From the NCBI GenBank assembly GCA_902826455.1, contig CADEEV010000010.1, positions 54,387-118,386 on the forward strand: a DNA stretch of 64,000 bases, read 5' to 3'. Under the pieces are notes generated by a model, which worked only from the letters and a program-made list of their open reading frames with translations, had not been told where the DNA came from and made no database searches. The first letter of the stretch is position 1. Every line of letters begins with the position of its first letter. Below are positions 42,223 to 50,620 of this stretch, piece by piece. The stretch is from an uncultured Acidobacteriota bacterium (lineage in GTDB: Bacteria > Acidobacteriota > Vicinamibacteria > Fen-336). Both the position numbers and the translations under genes were made by a program.

Positions 42223-43722
42223 GTGACGCGCTCCCTGCTCGCCGCCGCGCTCGTCTTGCTCCCCGCCATCGCCCGCGGCGCGACTCCCGAGCCCGTGGTC
42301 CTCCTCACCGAGAGCCAGCGCCGCGAGATCGCCGTCGTCGTGCGCGCGGAGGCGGAGCTCGTTCCCCTCGAGCCCCTGATCGCCGGCCTCGGCGTCCAGC
42401 TGCGCCCGAACGCGGCGAATGCATCGCTCGGCCTCTCCTTCCAGGGCCGCGACGCGACCCTCTACCACAAGAAGAGCCTCGCCTCCGTCGGCGGGGACCT
42501 GCGCCTGCTCTCGTCGCCCACGCTCCTGGAGAACGGCAGCTGGCTCATCCCGGTGGACGCGGTCCCGCGCCTGCTCGGTCCCCTGCTGGGCGTGCGGAGC
42601 GAGTGGCGCGCGGCCTCGCGCGTGCTGATCCTGGGCAACGTGACGGCGCCGCGCATCACGGTGAGCACGTTCGTGTCGGGAGACGCCGTCCGCGTCGTGT
42701 TCGAGGCCAGCGAGAAGGTCCCCTTCAAGGTCGAGCAGGAGGCGGGCCGCGTCACGGTCTCGGTGGCGCGCGACATCGTCGACACGGCTTTCACCCAGCA
42801 GCGTCTCACGGGCGGCATCGTCGATTGGGTGCAGTGGGTGGGGGGGCGCGGCAACGTGTTCACCGTGACCCCGGGCCGGCGCTTCGGCGAGGTCCAGTAC
42901 CAGGAGCAGGAATCTCCCGCCCGCCTGATCCTCGACTTCAAGGCCCCTGCCACCGCGGCCGCGGCGACACCCCCGCCGGCGGCCACGAAGCCGGGAGCCG
43001 CCACGCCTGCCGTGCCCAGCCCCACGTCGCCGGAGGCGCCCTCGTCGCGCACGATCGTCATCGATCCCGGCCACGGCGGGGACGAGGTGGGGGCGATCGG
43101 CGCGGGCGGCACGATGGAGAAGGACGTCACTCTCTCGATCGCCCGCAAGCTCCGCGCCCTCGTGCAGAACAGCCTGGGCTACCAGGTGTTCCTGACCCGC
43201 GACAAGGACGACGTCGTGGCCCTCGACGACCGCACCGCCGTGGCGAACAACTACAAGGCGGACCTGTTCGTCTCGATCCACGCGAACGCGAGCCGGGCCA
43301 AGGGCGCTCACGGCAGCGAGGTGTACTTCCTCTCGTACCAGGCCTCGGACGACGACTCGCGGCGCGTGGCGCAGGCGGAGGGAGCGATCGCCGCGCCGCC
43401 CGCGGACGCGCCCCTCGGAACCGACCTGTCCCTGATCCTGTGGGACATGGCCCAGGCCGAGCACCTCGAGGCGTCGTCGGCCCTGGCGTCTCGCATCCAG
43501 GAGGAGATCGCGACCGTGACGGGGAGCGAGGGGCGCGGGATCAAGCAGGCGCCGTTCCGGGTGCTGGTGGGCGCGGCGATGCCGGCCGTGCTGGTCGAGG
43601 TGGGCTTCATCACCAACAGCGAAGAGGAGAAGCAGCTCCTCTCGGACGCCTGGCAGTCGAAGGTGGCCGCCGCGCTGCTCCGGGGCATCTCGCGCTTCGA
43701 GCAGGGGCGCGGCGACCGGTGA
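42223..43722 (+). CDS. N-acetylmuramoyl-L-alanine amidase (AMIN-like plus Amidase_3)
   Basis: A roughly 499-residue periplasmic enzyme that cuts the bond between MurNAc and the stem peptide. The GTG at 42223 leads straight into a signal peptide (SLLAAALVLLPAIARG). A copper-amine-oxidase-N/AMIN-like envelope domain spans about 30-250, a Pro/Ala linker about 250-285, and the zinc amidase 285-495, with IVIDPGHGGDEVGAIG, TMEKDVTLSIARKL, VFLTRDKDDVVALDDRTAVAN, FVSIHANAS and VLVEVGFITN supplying the zinc ligands and catalytic Glu. It begins a chain of overlapping genes, the first being the GerMN lipoprotein-like gene. Confidence 0.93.
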   Translation: MTRSLLAAALVLLPAIARGATPEPVVLLTESQRREIAVVVRAEAELVPLEPLIAGLGVQLRPNAANASLGLSFQGRDATLYHKKSLASVGGDLRLLSSPTLLENGSWLIPVDAVPRLLGPLLGVRSEWRAASRVLILGNVTAPRITVSTFVSGDAVRVVFEASEKVPFKVEQEAGRVTVSVARDIVDTAFTQQRLTGGIVDWVQWVGGRGNVFTVTPGRRFGEVQYQEQESPARLILDFKAPATAAAATPPPAATKPGAATPAVPSPTSPEAPSSRTIVIDPGHGGDEVGAIGAGGTMEKDVTLSIARKLRALVQNSLGYQVFLTRDKDDVVALDDRTAVANNYKADLFVSIHANASRAKGAHGSEVYFLSYQASDDDSRRVAQAEGAIAAPPADAPLGTDLSLILWDMAQAEHLEASSALASRIQEEIATVTGSEGRGIKQAPFRVLVGAAMPAVLVEVGFITNSEEEKQLLSDAWQSKVAAALLRGISRFEQGRGDR

Positions 43723-44402
43723 CGCGCCGCGCCGCGAACCTGCTGACGGCCCTCGTCCTGCTGGCGTTGTTCGTCGGCGTGTCGCTCACGGCGCCGCGCT
43801 GGGCCCGCCGCTTCCGCGAGCCCGTGCCTGTCGCCGTCGAGGACACGCTGCCTGCCGATCCCCAGGACGGCCCGACGCCCGAGACGGTGGCGGCCGAGGC
43901 GCAGCGCACGATCAGCGTGAAGCTCTTCTTCAGCGCCAAGGACTCCGCCGGGCTGGTGATGGAGGACCGCGAGGTCGCCTTCTCGCCCGATCTCGCGCGG
44001 CAGCTGCGCACGGTCCTCGAGGAGCTCGTGCGCGGGCCGAAGAGCGACCTGCTCGCGACCTACTCCAAGGAGACCAAGGTCCTCGAGGTCTTCGTCACGG
44101 CCCGTGGCGTCGCCTACGTGGACTTCTCCAAGGAGGTCACCCAGGGCCACTCCGGAGGCTCGGACGAGGAGCTGCGCAGCGTCTACTCCGTCGTCAACAC
44201 CGTCACGGCCAACTTCCCGGCGATTCACCGGGTGCAGATCCTCGTGGACGACCGACCCGCGGTCACCCTCGCCGGCCACGTGGACCTCTCGCGCCCCCTT
44301 CCACAGGACATGACCTTGCTTGCTGCCTCGACGCTCACGCCCATCGACAGCTCCGAACCCGGCGCGCCCGCCCCGGCGCCTTCGCCGACGCCCGCCTCGT
44401 GA
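43719..44402 (+). CDS. GerMN-domain envelope protein
   Basis: A 227-residue protein with an N-terminal membrane anchor (LLTALVLLALFVGVSLTA) and a GerMN domain (ISVKLFFSAKDSAGLVMEDREV...LVRGPKSDLLATYSKETKVLEVFV...YSVVNTVTANFPAIHRVQILVDD). GerM proteins act at the envelope in sporulation in Bacillus, but in Gram-negatives the domain is common downstream of amidases, as here, with a four-base overlap (GTGA). A role in peptidoglycan processing is likely. The C-terminus is a Pro/Ala-rich tail. Confidence 0.88.
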   Translation: MTRRAANLLTALVLLALFVGVSLTAPRWARRFREPVPVAVEDTLPADPQDGPTPETVAAEAQRTISVKLFFSAKDSAGLVMEDREVAFSPDLARQLRTVLEELVRGPKSDLLATYSKETKVLEVFVTARGVAYVDFSKEVTQGHSGGSDEELRSVYSVVNTVTANFPAIHRVQILVDDRPAVTLAGHVDLSRPLPQDMTLLAASTLTPIDSSEPGAPAPAPSPTPAS

Positions 44403-45565
44403 GCGCCCGCCCGTCGCTGAAGGCCGAGCGCTTCACCGAGTCGGTGATCCGCGAGATGACGCGCCTCGCGGCCAAGCACCGGGCCGTGAACCTGTCCCAG
44501 GGCTTCCCGGACTTCGCGGCCCCCGAAGAGGTGAAGGAGGCGGCGCGCCGGGCCATCACGGCCGACGTCAACCAGTACGCGATCACCTGGGGCGCCAAGT
44601 CCCTGCGCGACGCGATCGCGGCGAAATTCGAGCGGCTCTACGGCGTGCCCGTGGATCCCGAGCGCGAGATCACGGTCACCTGCGGCTCGACCGAGGCGAT
44701 GATCGCGGCGCTGCTCGCGATCCTCGACCCCGGCGACGAGGTCGTGGTGTTCGAGCCGTTCTACGAGAACTACGGGCCCGACGCGATCCTGTCGAGTGCG
44801 ACGCCGCGCTTCGTGCGGCTGCGGGCGCCCGACTGGTCCTTCGATCCGGCGGAGCTCGCCGCGGCCTTCAACGACAAGACGCGGGCCATCATCGTGAACT
44901 CGCCCAACAACCCCACGGGCAAGGTGTTCAGCCCCGCGGAGCTCAAGAGCATCGCGGACCTGTGCCAGAAGCACGACGTCGTGGCGGTGACCGACGAGAT
45001 CTACGAGCACATCCTGTACGACGGCGCGGAACACGTGCCGATGGCGACGCTGCCCGGCATGAAGGACCGGACGATCACGATCAACGGCATGAGCAAGACC
45101 TACAGCGTGACCGGCTGGCGCGTGGGCTGGACGATCGCGCCGCCCCGGGTCACGGACGCGATCCGCAAGGTGCACGACTTCCTCACGGTCGGCGCCGCGG
45201 CGCCCCTCCAGGAGGCGGGCGCCCTCGCCCTCGCGCTGCCCGACTCGTACTACTCCGAGATGGCGGCCGGCTACGCCCGGCGCCGCGACAGGCTCGTCGC
45301 CATGGTCGAGAAGGTGGGCTTCCGCGTGCACCGGCCCAAGGGCGCCTACTACGTGATGACCGAGATCGACGGCTTCGGCTGGGACGACGACGTGGCCTTC
45401 GCGCGCCACCTCGTCGAGGAGATCGGGGTCGCGGTCGTCCCGGGCTCCTCGTTCTACCGCGATCCGAGGGACGGGCGCTTCCAGGTGCGCTTCGCGTTCT
45501 GCAAGAAGGACACGACCTTCGACGAGGCGGAGCGCCGTCTCGCGAAGCTCGGGCGGCGCGCGTGA
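44399..45565 (+). CDS. PLP-dependent class I/II aminotransferase
   Basis: A 388-residue fold-type I aminotransferase. VNLSQGFPDFAAPEEV at the start, TCGSTEAMIAALLAILDPGDEV, NSPNNPTGKVFS and the PLP-lysine motif S-K-T-Y-S-V-T-G-W-R-V-G-W (Lys233) are all present. The opening and the lysine region resemble kynurenine/glutamine or methionine aminotransferases (YbdL group). It starts at a GTG that overlaps the GerMN gene stop by four bases. Amino donor and acceptor cannot be fixed from sequence; amino-acid salvage is a reasonable guess. Confidence 0.9.
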   Translation: MSARPSLKAERFTESVIREMTRLAAKHRAVNLSQGFPDFAAPEEVKEAARRAITADVNQYAITWGAKSLRDAIAAKFERLYGVPVDPEREITVTCGSTEAMIAALLAILDPGDEVVVFEPFYENYGPDAILSSATPRFVRLRAPDWSFDPAELAAAFNDKTRAIIVNSPNNPTGKVFSPAELKSIADLCQKHDVVAVTDEIYEHILYDGAEHVPMATLPGMKDRTITINGMSKTYSVTGWRVGWTIAPPRVTDAIRKVHDFLTVGAAAPLQEAGALALALPDSYYSEMAAGYARRRDRLVAMVEKVGFRVHRPKGAYYVMTEIDGFGWDDDVAFARHLVEEIGVAVVPGSSFYRDPRDGRFQVRFAFCKKDTTFDEAERRLAKLGRRA

Positions 45566-46431
45566 GGGCCAACTTCGACCGCCTCGGTCCGCCCCCGCGC
45601 ACGCTGCCGTCGAGCCTGGGCCTCACGCTGCGCATCGGCGGGCGCTTCTCGGTCATCGGCGGCGCGATCCTGCTGTTCCTGACGCCCTTCGTCTGGTTGA
45701 TGGCCAGCCATGCCGACGTCTCGAGCACGTGGCTCTTCCGTGGCGAGCTGCAGAAGGTTGCGGGCGTCGTGACGGCGGTCAAGAAGACGGCGGCGTCCGA
45801 GGGACGCTCGCCGATCTCGGCGGTCACCGCGACCTACACGGCCGAAGGGCGGGCGCTGAGCAGTCGCTCCTATGTCCGCGGCTTCTCGCGCGAGGTCGGA
45901 GCGGCGGTCGACCTCGAGTACCCGACGGGCAAGCCGGAGGTCGCCCGGATCGTCGGCGGCCGCCGAGACATGTTCGGTCCCGGCGCGCTCGTGGTGTTCC
46001 TGGCGGCGCTGCCGTGCGTGGGCCTGATCCTCTGGGGCGTGCGCACCGGGGCGCGTGACGAGCGCCTGCTGCGCGACGGGCATCTTGCGAAGGCGAGGTT
46101 CGTGGGCTCCGAGGACACGGGCTCGAGCGACGACCGGCGTCCGGTCATGGCCGTCAAGTTCGCGTTCCGCGCCGTCGACGGCTCCGAGCACACGCTGGTC
46201 CACGAGACGAGCCGGCCCGAGGACCTGACCGACGACAAGCACGAGCTCGTCCTCTACCTGCCCGAGGCGCCGGAACAGGGCCGCGCCGTCGACGGCCTGC
46301 CGGACAGCGTCGTGGCCGACGAGAACGGGGCGCTGGCGGTCTCCGGCTCGGGCCTGAGGGCGGCCTTGATCCTCGCGCTCCTCCTCGTGGTCGGCAATGT
46401 CGCCTGCGGGGCGATCCGGATCGCGGGTTGA
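45562..46431 (+). CDS. DUF3592-like membrane protein
   Basis: A 289-residue membrane protein with helices near residues 29-49, 137-158 and 263-282. The two extramembrane segments each contain a short strand-rich domain (VTAVKKTAASEG...TATYTAEGRALSS, then KARFVGSEDTGSS...AVKFAFRAVDGSEHTL), resembling DUF3592 proteins of unknown function. It starts at a GTG overlapping the aminotransferase stop (GTGA). No catalytic motif. Confidence 0.7.
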   Translation: MRANFDRLGPPPRTLPSSLGLTLRIGGRFSVIGGAILLFLTPFVWLMASHADVSSTWLFRGELQKVAGVVTAVKKTAASEGRSPISAVTATYTAEGRALSSRSYVRGFSREVGAAVDLEYPTGKPEVARIVGGRRDMFGPGALVVFLAALPCVGLILWGVRTGARDERLLRDGHLAKARFVGSEDTGSSDDRRPVMAVKFAFRAVDGSEHTLVHETSRPEDLTDDKHELVLYLPEAPEQGRAVDGLPDSVVADENGALAVSGSGLRAALILALLLVVGNVACGAIRIAG

Positions 46432-47747
46432 TCGCGGCAACGGTCCTCGGCTTGTTGCTGGCCGCGGCTACGCCGACCCAGCAGGCCGAGCAGCTCGCGA
46501 GCGAAGCGCTGCGGCTGTCGGCCTCGCAGCCCGCGCAGGCCCTGACCGCGGCGCGCCAGGCGCTGAAGCTCACCGCCGATTTCGAGCCGCTCGCCTACGT
46601 CAAGGCCGGCCGCAAGGGCGAGGTCGTCGAGGACGCCTACCTCGAGGCGCGCGCCGAGTACCGGCGCCACCGCTCCCGCGTGTACGAGGCGATGGGGGAG
46701 GCTCTCGCCCGCAGCGGCAATCCCGTGGCGGGCGCGCGGCACCTGCGGCGAGCCGTCGATCTCGATCCCCAGGGCAGCGCCGTGCCCCGGCTGGGGCGCG
46801 TCCTCGCGGCCCAGGGCCGCGGCCGCGAGGCGCTCGACGTGCTGCTCGGCGGCCGGCCCGCCGCGCCCTCGCCCGAGCTCTTGAGCGCGGCCGGCGAAGC
46901 GGCGGACATGGCGGGCCTCCCGAGCCTCCAGACGGAGTTCGACCGGCTCCGGCTCCTGGCCCTGAGCCCCGCGCCGGAGTTCCGCGACGGGCCGCTGCGC
47001 TGGCCCGAGCGCACCCGCCTTTCGACGGGGGAGACGCTGCGCTTCGACGCGGCGCTCAGCCTGCTCTACGTGGCGGAGCCTTCGTGCCGCAGCTGCTCGG
47101 CCGACATCGAGACCCTCGCGCGCGCCGCGCCCGCCGGGTCGCGTGTCCTCTTGATGGGCGCCGAGCCCGATCGGGACCAGGGACTGAGGAGCGTCGCCAC
47201 GAGCTATCGGCGCAACTGGCCGTACGTCGTGGGCGCGGGCAGCGCCGCGTCCCTCGGCCTCCCGGCGCCGTCGCTGGTGCTGATCGCGCGCGGCGGGTTC
47301 TCGATCGCGATCGTCAGCCCGCCGACGGCCGATCGCCTGGCGCCCGCCCTCGAGGTCCTGGCGAAGCACGAGGTCGCCGAGATCCTGCCTCGAGCCTCGT
47401 GGAACCGCGTGACCGTGACGCGCACGGCGGCGGCGTCCCGGCCGACGCTGCTGCCGGACGGCCTCGCGCCGGGCGAGGACACGCCGGCCCCCGAGGCCTT
47501 CGCGGCCGCGGTGGCCGCTTTCGACGCCGGGAAACCCGCGGAGGCCCTCAAGCTCTTCGACGCCCTGGGCGCCGCCGAAGACGGCTGGCTCCTCGGGCCC
47601 GAACTGCGCCTCGACCGAGCGCTGTGTCTCGCCGCGCTCGGCCGGCGCGAGGAGGCCCGCCTGATGCTGTTGAAGACAGGCGACAGCCGTTTCCAGGAGG
47701 CCGTCGACGCGTCTCTCGAGAGGGTGGGCTCGGCGCGCCGTCGCTAG
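46428..47747 (+). CDS. TPR protein with central thioredoxin-like domain
   Basis: A 439-residue exported protein (signal VLGLLLAAATPTQ). TPR-like helices cover about 20-165 and again 350-430. Between them, about 205-310, is a thioredoxin-like segment with L-L-Y-V-A-E-P-S-C-R-S-C, a CxxC pair in the right place for an oxidoreductase or redox sensor. A strand LVLIARGGFSIAIVSPP follows. The start is a TTG overlapping the preceding stop. Helices around a CxxC suggest a scaffold that handles disulfides or thiol-dependent partners; not tested by sequence. Confidence 0.7.
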   Translation: MIAATVLGLLLAAATPTQQAEQLASEALRLSASQPAQALTAARQALKLTADFEPLAYVKAGRKGEVVEDAYLEARAEYRRHRSRVYEAMGEALARSGNPVAGARHLRRAVDLDPQGSAVPRLGRVLAAQGRGREALDVLLGGRPAAPSPELLSAAGEAADMAGLPSLQTEFDRLRLLALSPAPEFRDGPLRWPERTRLSTGETLRFDAALSLLYVAEPSCRSCSADIETLARAAPAGSRVLLMGAEPDRDQGLRSVATSYRRNWPYVVGAGSAASLGLPAPSLVLIARGGFSIAIVSPPTADRLAPALEVLAKHEVAEILPRASWNRVTVTRTAAASRPTLLPDGLAPGEDTPAPEAFAAAVAAFDAGKPAEALKLFDALGAAEDGWLLGPELRLDRALCLAALGRREEARLMLLKTGDSRFQEAVDASLERVGSARRR

Positions 47748-47810
47748 CCGCGCACTCGCATTGGGGCGTGGCGTCTAGTACAGTCCGGTGGATCGCAAGG
47801 AGGCTGGTTC

Positions 47811-48296
47811 ATGGCCGGTAACGCCATCATCGAGACGAAGTTCGGAGAGATCGAAGTGGAGTTCCTCGACGCCAAGGCGCCGGGGCACGTGAAGAACTTC
47901 AAGGATCTCGCCAACAAGGGTTTCTACGACGGAACGACGTTCCATCGCGTCATCCCTGGGTTCATGATCCAGGGCGGCGACCCCAACACCAAGGACCTCA
48001 AGAAGCCGCGCGAGCAGCACGGCACCGGCGGTCCCGGCTACAACATCGACGCCGAGTTCAACGACACGCCCCACAAGCGCGGCGTGCTCTCCATGGCGCG
48101 CGCGGCGAGCCCCAACAGCGCCGGCTGCCAGTTCTTCATCTGCGTCGCCGACTCGGGCTTCCTGGACCGCCAGTACACCGCCTTCGGGAAGGTGGTGCGC
48201 GGGATCGAGGTCGCGGACAAGATCGTGGCGGCGCCCCGGGACGGTCGCGACAATCCCAACGAGCGCATCGACATGAAGGTCCGCATCGCCGGCTAG
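47811..48296 (+). CDS. Cyclophilin-type peptidyl-prolyl cis-trans isomerase
   Basis: A 161-residue cytoplasmic enzyme (no signal peptide) that speeds proline isomerisation in folding proteins. Cyclophilin motifs are FKDLANKGFYDGTTFHRVIPGF (with the catalytic Arg in FHRV), MIQGGDP, NSAGCQFFIC and YTAFGKVVRG. An AGGAGG-like site (AAGGAGGCTGG) lies before the ATG. The 63-base gap before it contains no clear sigma-70 promoter, so it may still belong to the upstream operon. Confidence 0.95.
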   Translation: MAGNAIIETKFGEIEVEFLDAKAPGHVKNFKDLANKGFYDGTTFHRVIPGFMIQGGDPNTKDLKKPREQHGTGGPGYNIDAEFNDTPHKRGVLSMARAASPNSAGCQFFICVADSGFLDRQYTAFGKVVRGIEVADKIVAAPRDGRDNPNERIDMKVRIAG

Positions 48297-48309
48297 GGAG
48301 GGGCACATC

Positions 48310-50070
48310 GTGCCTGGGGAGCGCCGCGCCGCGGCCATCGTACTCGTCGCGGCGCTTCCGTTCGCCTCCTGCGGGGGACGCGACACGGCCGCGCCCGTCG
48401 CGGTCGACCGGGACGCTCCCCTCGTCAGCCGGTTGACCACCGAGCTCGGGGCGCCCGTCGAATGGGCGATGGAGGGCGAGCAGCAGCGCGCGGCGCTCCT
48501 GGCGCCCGGCGAGATCCGCGACGTGGTCCTCGACGCTCCCCCCGGGAGCCGCCTGGACTTCGCTCTCGCGGCCCTCAAGGGCGGCCTGCCTCGCGGGCGC
48601 GTGGCGCTCGAGGTGGCGGGCGACGGTCGCACGCTCGCGTCGGCCGAGATTTCCTCGGCCCGGAGCCGGGAATGGCGGCCCTTCTCCGTGCCCCTCGGCG
48701 CCCCCGCCCCGCGCCGGCTGACGTTCCGGGTGAGCGGGCTCGACGCGCGCGGCAACGCTCTCGGTGCCAATCGCGGGCGCTGGCTGGCCCTCGGGGCCCC
48801 GCGCGTCGTGACGCCGGTGGCTCCCCGGGATCGCAAGGTCCTGGTATGGATCTCGGTCGACACGCTGCGCGCCGATCACCTCGGAGCCTACGGCTACGGC
48901 CGCGCCACGTCGCCGGTCGTCGACCGGCTCTCGCGGGACGGGGCGCTCTTCGAGAACATGTTCTCGGCGGCGCCCTGGACGCTGCCGTCCCTGACGTCGC
49001 AGTTCACGTCGCGCTACCCGAGCGAGCACGGCAACCGCATCGAGCGCAACCGCCGCGATCCGAGCCAGAAGACCCTGTTCCAGGTCCTGGCCGACGAGGG
49101 CTTCAACGTGCTGGGCGTGACCGCCAACCGGTTCGTCGCGCCGAGCTTCGGGACGGCCGACGGCTTCGACGTGCTCTGGCAGACCGACAAGAACGCCGAC
49201 GAGGTGACCCGCCTCGCCCTCGAGGCCCTGTCGCGCTGGAACGGCGGCCATCTCGCGCTCTTCGTCCACTACATGGATCCCCACGCCTACTACGATCCTC
49301 CCGCGCCGTTCGGGGCGCTCTTCGCGAGCGGCTACCGCGGGCCGATCGACGGCCACAACTTCGAGGGCGCGCGTCGCGTGGACGCGGCGGCCGTCGGCCA
49401 CGTCGTGAGCCTCTACGACGGGGAGATCGCGTTCACCGACGACCAGGTCGGGCGCCTGCTGGAGGGGCTCGGCGCGCGCGGCCTCCTGAAGGACGCCGTG
49501 GTCGTCTTCAGTGCGGACCACGGCGAGGAGTTCCAGGAGCACGGTGGCTGGACCCACAAGCGCACGCTCTACCAGGAGGTGCTGCACGTGCCGTTCGCGT
49601 TGCGCGTCCCCGGCATCGCCCGCCGGCGCGTGGCGGACGTCGTCTCCTCCCTCGACATCGCCCCGACGCTCCTGGCCGCGCTGGGACTCGAGGCGCCCGC
49701 CTCGTTCCAGGGCCGCGATCTCCTGCCGCTGCTCCGCGGAGGGACGTCGCCGGAACGCGGGCTGATCGCCGAGACGGGCCGCGGCCGCGACACCGACCCG
49801 TTGGTGGCCCTGCGGCGCGGGCGCTTCAAGTACATCGCCGCCGTGGCACCTGCGGCCGACGAGCCAACGCTCCTGCGCGAAGCCGCGTACGACCTCGAGG
49901 CCGACCCCGGCGAGCGCCATCCCATCGGCGCCCCCGCCATCCTCGAGCCGCTGCGGCTGGAGGTGCTGCTGTACCTCGCGAGCGTGCGGAAGCGCCGGCC
50001 GACCGAGTACGCTTCCGAGCTGAGCGAGGAGCAAAGCGAGCGCCTGAAGGCGCTCGGATACCTGCAATGA
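48310..50070 (+). CDS. Sulfatase-fold lipoprotein with Thr at the nucleophile position
   Basis: A 586-residue lipoprotein (signal ending FAS-Cys21). Residues 30-175 form a lectin-like beta region; residues 178-510 form a PF00884-type alkaline-phosphatase-fold domain with metal residues D184 (VDTLRADH) and D403-H404 (FSADHGEEFQEHGGW). The segment P-W-T-L-P-S-L-T-S aligns with the sulfatase C/S-x-P-x-R motif, with Thr224 where a formylglycine-forming Cys/Ser would stand. That fits a phosphotransferase- or phosphodiesterase-type activity better than a true sulfatase. The protein ends RLKALGYLQ, a tail shared with its paralogue. It overlaps the CYTH gene by four bases. Confidence 0.82.
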   Translation: MPGERRAAAIVLVAALPFASCGGRDTAAPVAVDRDAPLVSRLTTELGAPVEWAMEGEQQRAALLAPGEIRDVVLDAPPGSRLDFALAALKGGLPRGRVALEVAGDGRTLASAEISSARSREWRPFSVPLGAPAPRRLTFRVSGLDARGNALGANRGRWLALGAPRVVTPVAPRDRKVLVWISVDTLRADHLGAYGYGRATSPVVDRLSRDGALFENMFSAAPWTLPSLTSQFTSRYPSEHGNRIERNRRDPSQKTLFQVLADEGFNVLGVTANRFVAPSFGTADGFDVLWQTDKNADEVTRLALEALSRWNGGHLALFVHYMDPHAYYDPPAPFGALFASGYRGPIDGHNFEGARRVDAAAVGHVVSLYDGEIAFTDDQVGRLLEGLGARGLLKDAVVVFSADHGEEFQEHGGWTHKRTLYQEVLHVPFALRVPGIARRRVADVVSSLDIAPTLLAALGLEAPASFQGRDLLPLLRGGTSPERGLIAETGRGRDTDPLVALRRGRFKYIAAVAPAADEPTLLREAAYDLEADPGERHPIGAPAILEPLRLEVLLYLASVRKRRPTEYASELSEEQSERLKALGYLQ

Positions 50071-50615
50071 AGAAATCCGCCGTCGAGAGCGAGATCAAGC
50101 TGCGCGTGGCCTCGGGCGGCGCGGCGCGGGAGCTCTTGACGCGGGCCGGGGCCGAGCTCGTCGGGCCGCGTCACTTCGAGGACAACCAGGTCTACGACGA
50201 CGCAGGGTTCATCCTGAGGGGCCGTGGCGCGACCCTGCGCCTGCGTCGGACCGTGAACGGGGCGACGCTCACCTACAAGGGAGCGCGCCGCATGCTCGAG
50301 GGCATCAAGACGCGCGAGGAGCGCGAGACCGGCGTCGGCGATCCCGACGCGGTCGAGGCCCTGCTCGTGGCCCTGGGCTTCTCCGTCGTGTTCCGCTACC
50401 AGAAGTATCGCGAGACGTGGGCCCTGGGCGGCGCCGAGGTGGTGGTGGACGAGACGCCGATCGGCACGTTCATCGAGGTCGAGGGCGAGCTCCCGGTCAT
50501 CCACGCCGTCGCGCTCCGGCTGGGCTTCACCCCGGGCGACTACCTCGCCGACTCCTACGTCGCGTTGTTCTTCGCGGGGGGCGGTAGCGGGGACATGACG
50601 TTCGGCAAGGACTGA
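50067..50615 (+). CDS. CYTH-domain protein (class IV adenylate cyclase/triphosphatase-like)
   Basis: A 182-residue triphosphate tunnel metalloenzyme. The ExExK motif is E7-x-E9-x-K11 in the first strand, followed by a basic strand series (ATLRLRRT, TLTYKG, EERET) and VDETPIGTFIEVEGE, which together line the tunnel for a metal-bound triphosphate. CYTH proteins act as adenylate cyclases or as ATP/polyphosphate/thiamine-triphosphate phosphatases, and this sequence does not decide which. The ATG overlaps the stop of the preceding sulfatase-fold gene (ATGA) and a second paralogous sulfatase-fold gene follows after five bases. Confidence 0.9.
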   Translation: MKKSAVESEIKLRVASGGAARELLTRAGAELVGPRHFEDNQVYDDAGFILRGRGATLRLRRTVNGATLTYKGARRMLEGIKTREERETGVGDPDAVEALLVALGFSVVFRYQKYRETWALGGAEVVVDETPIGTFIEVEGELPVIHAVALRLGFTPGDYLADSYVALFFAGGGSGDMTFGKD

Positions 50616-50620
50616 CGGCC

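Noticed and set aside
48310..50070. Annotation as a formylglycine sulfatase
   Set aside because: The C/S-x-P-x-R motif is absent; Thr stands at the expected position.
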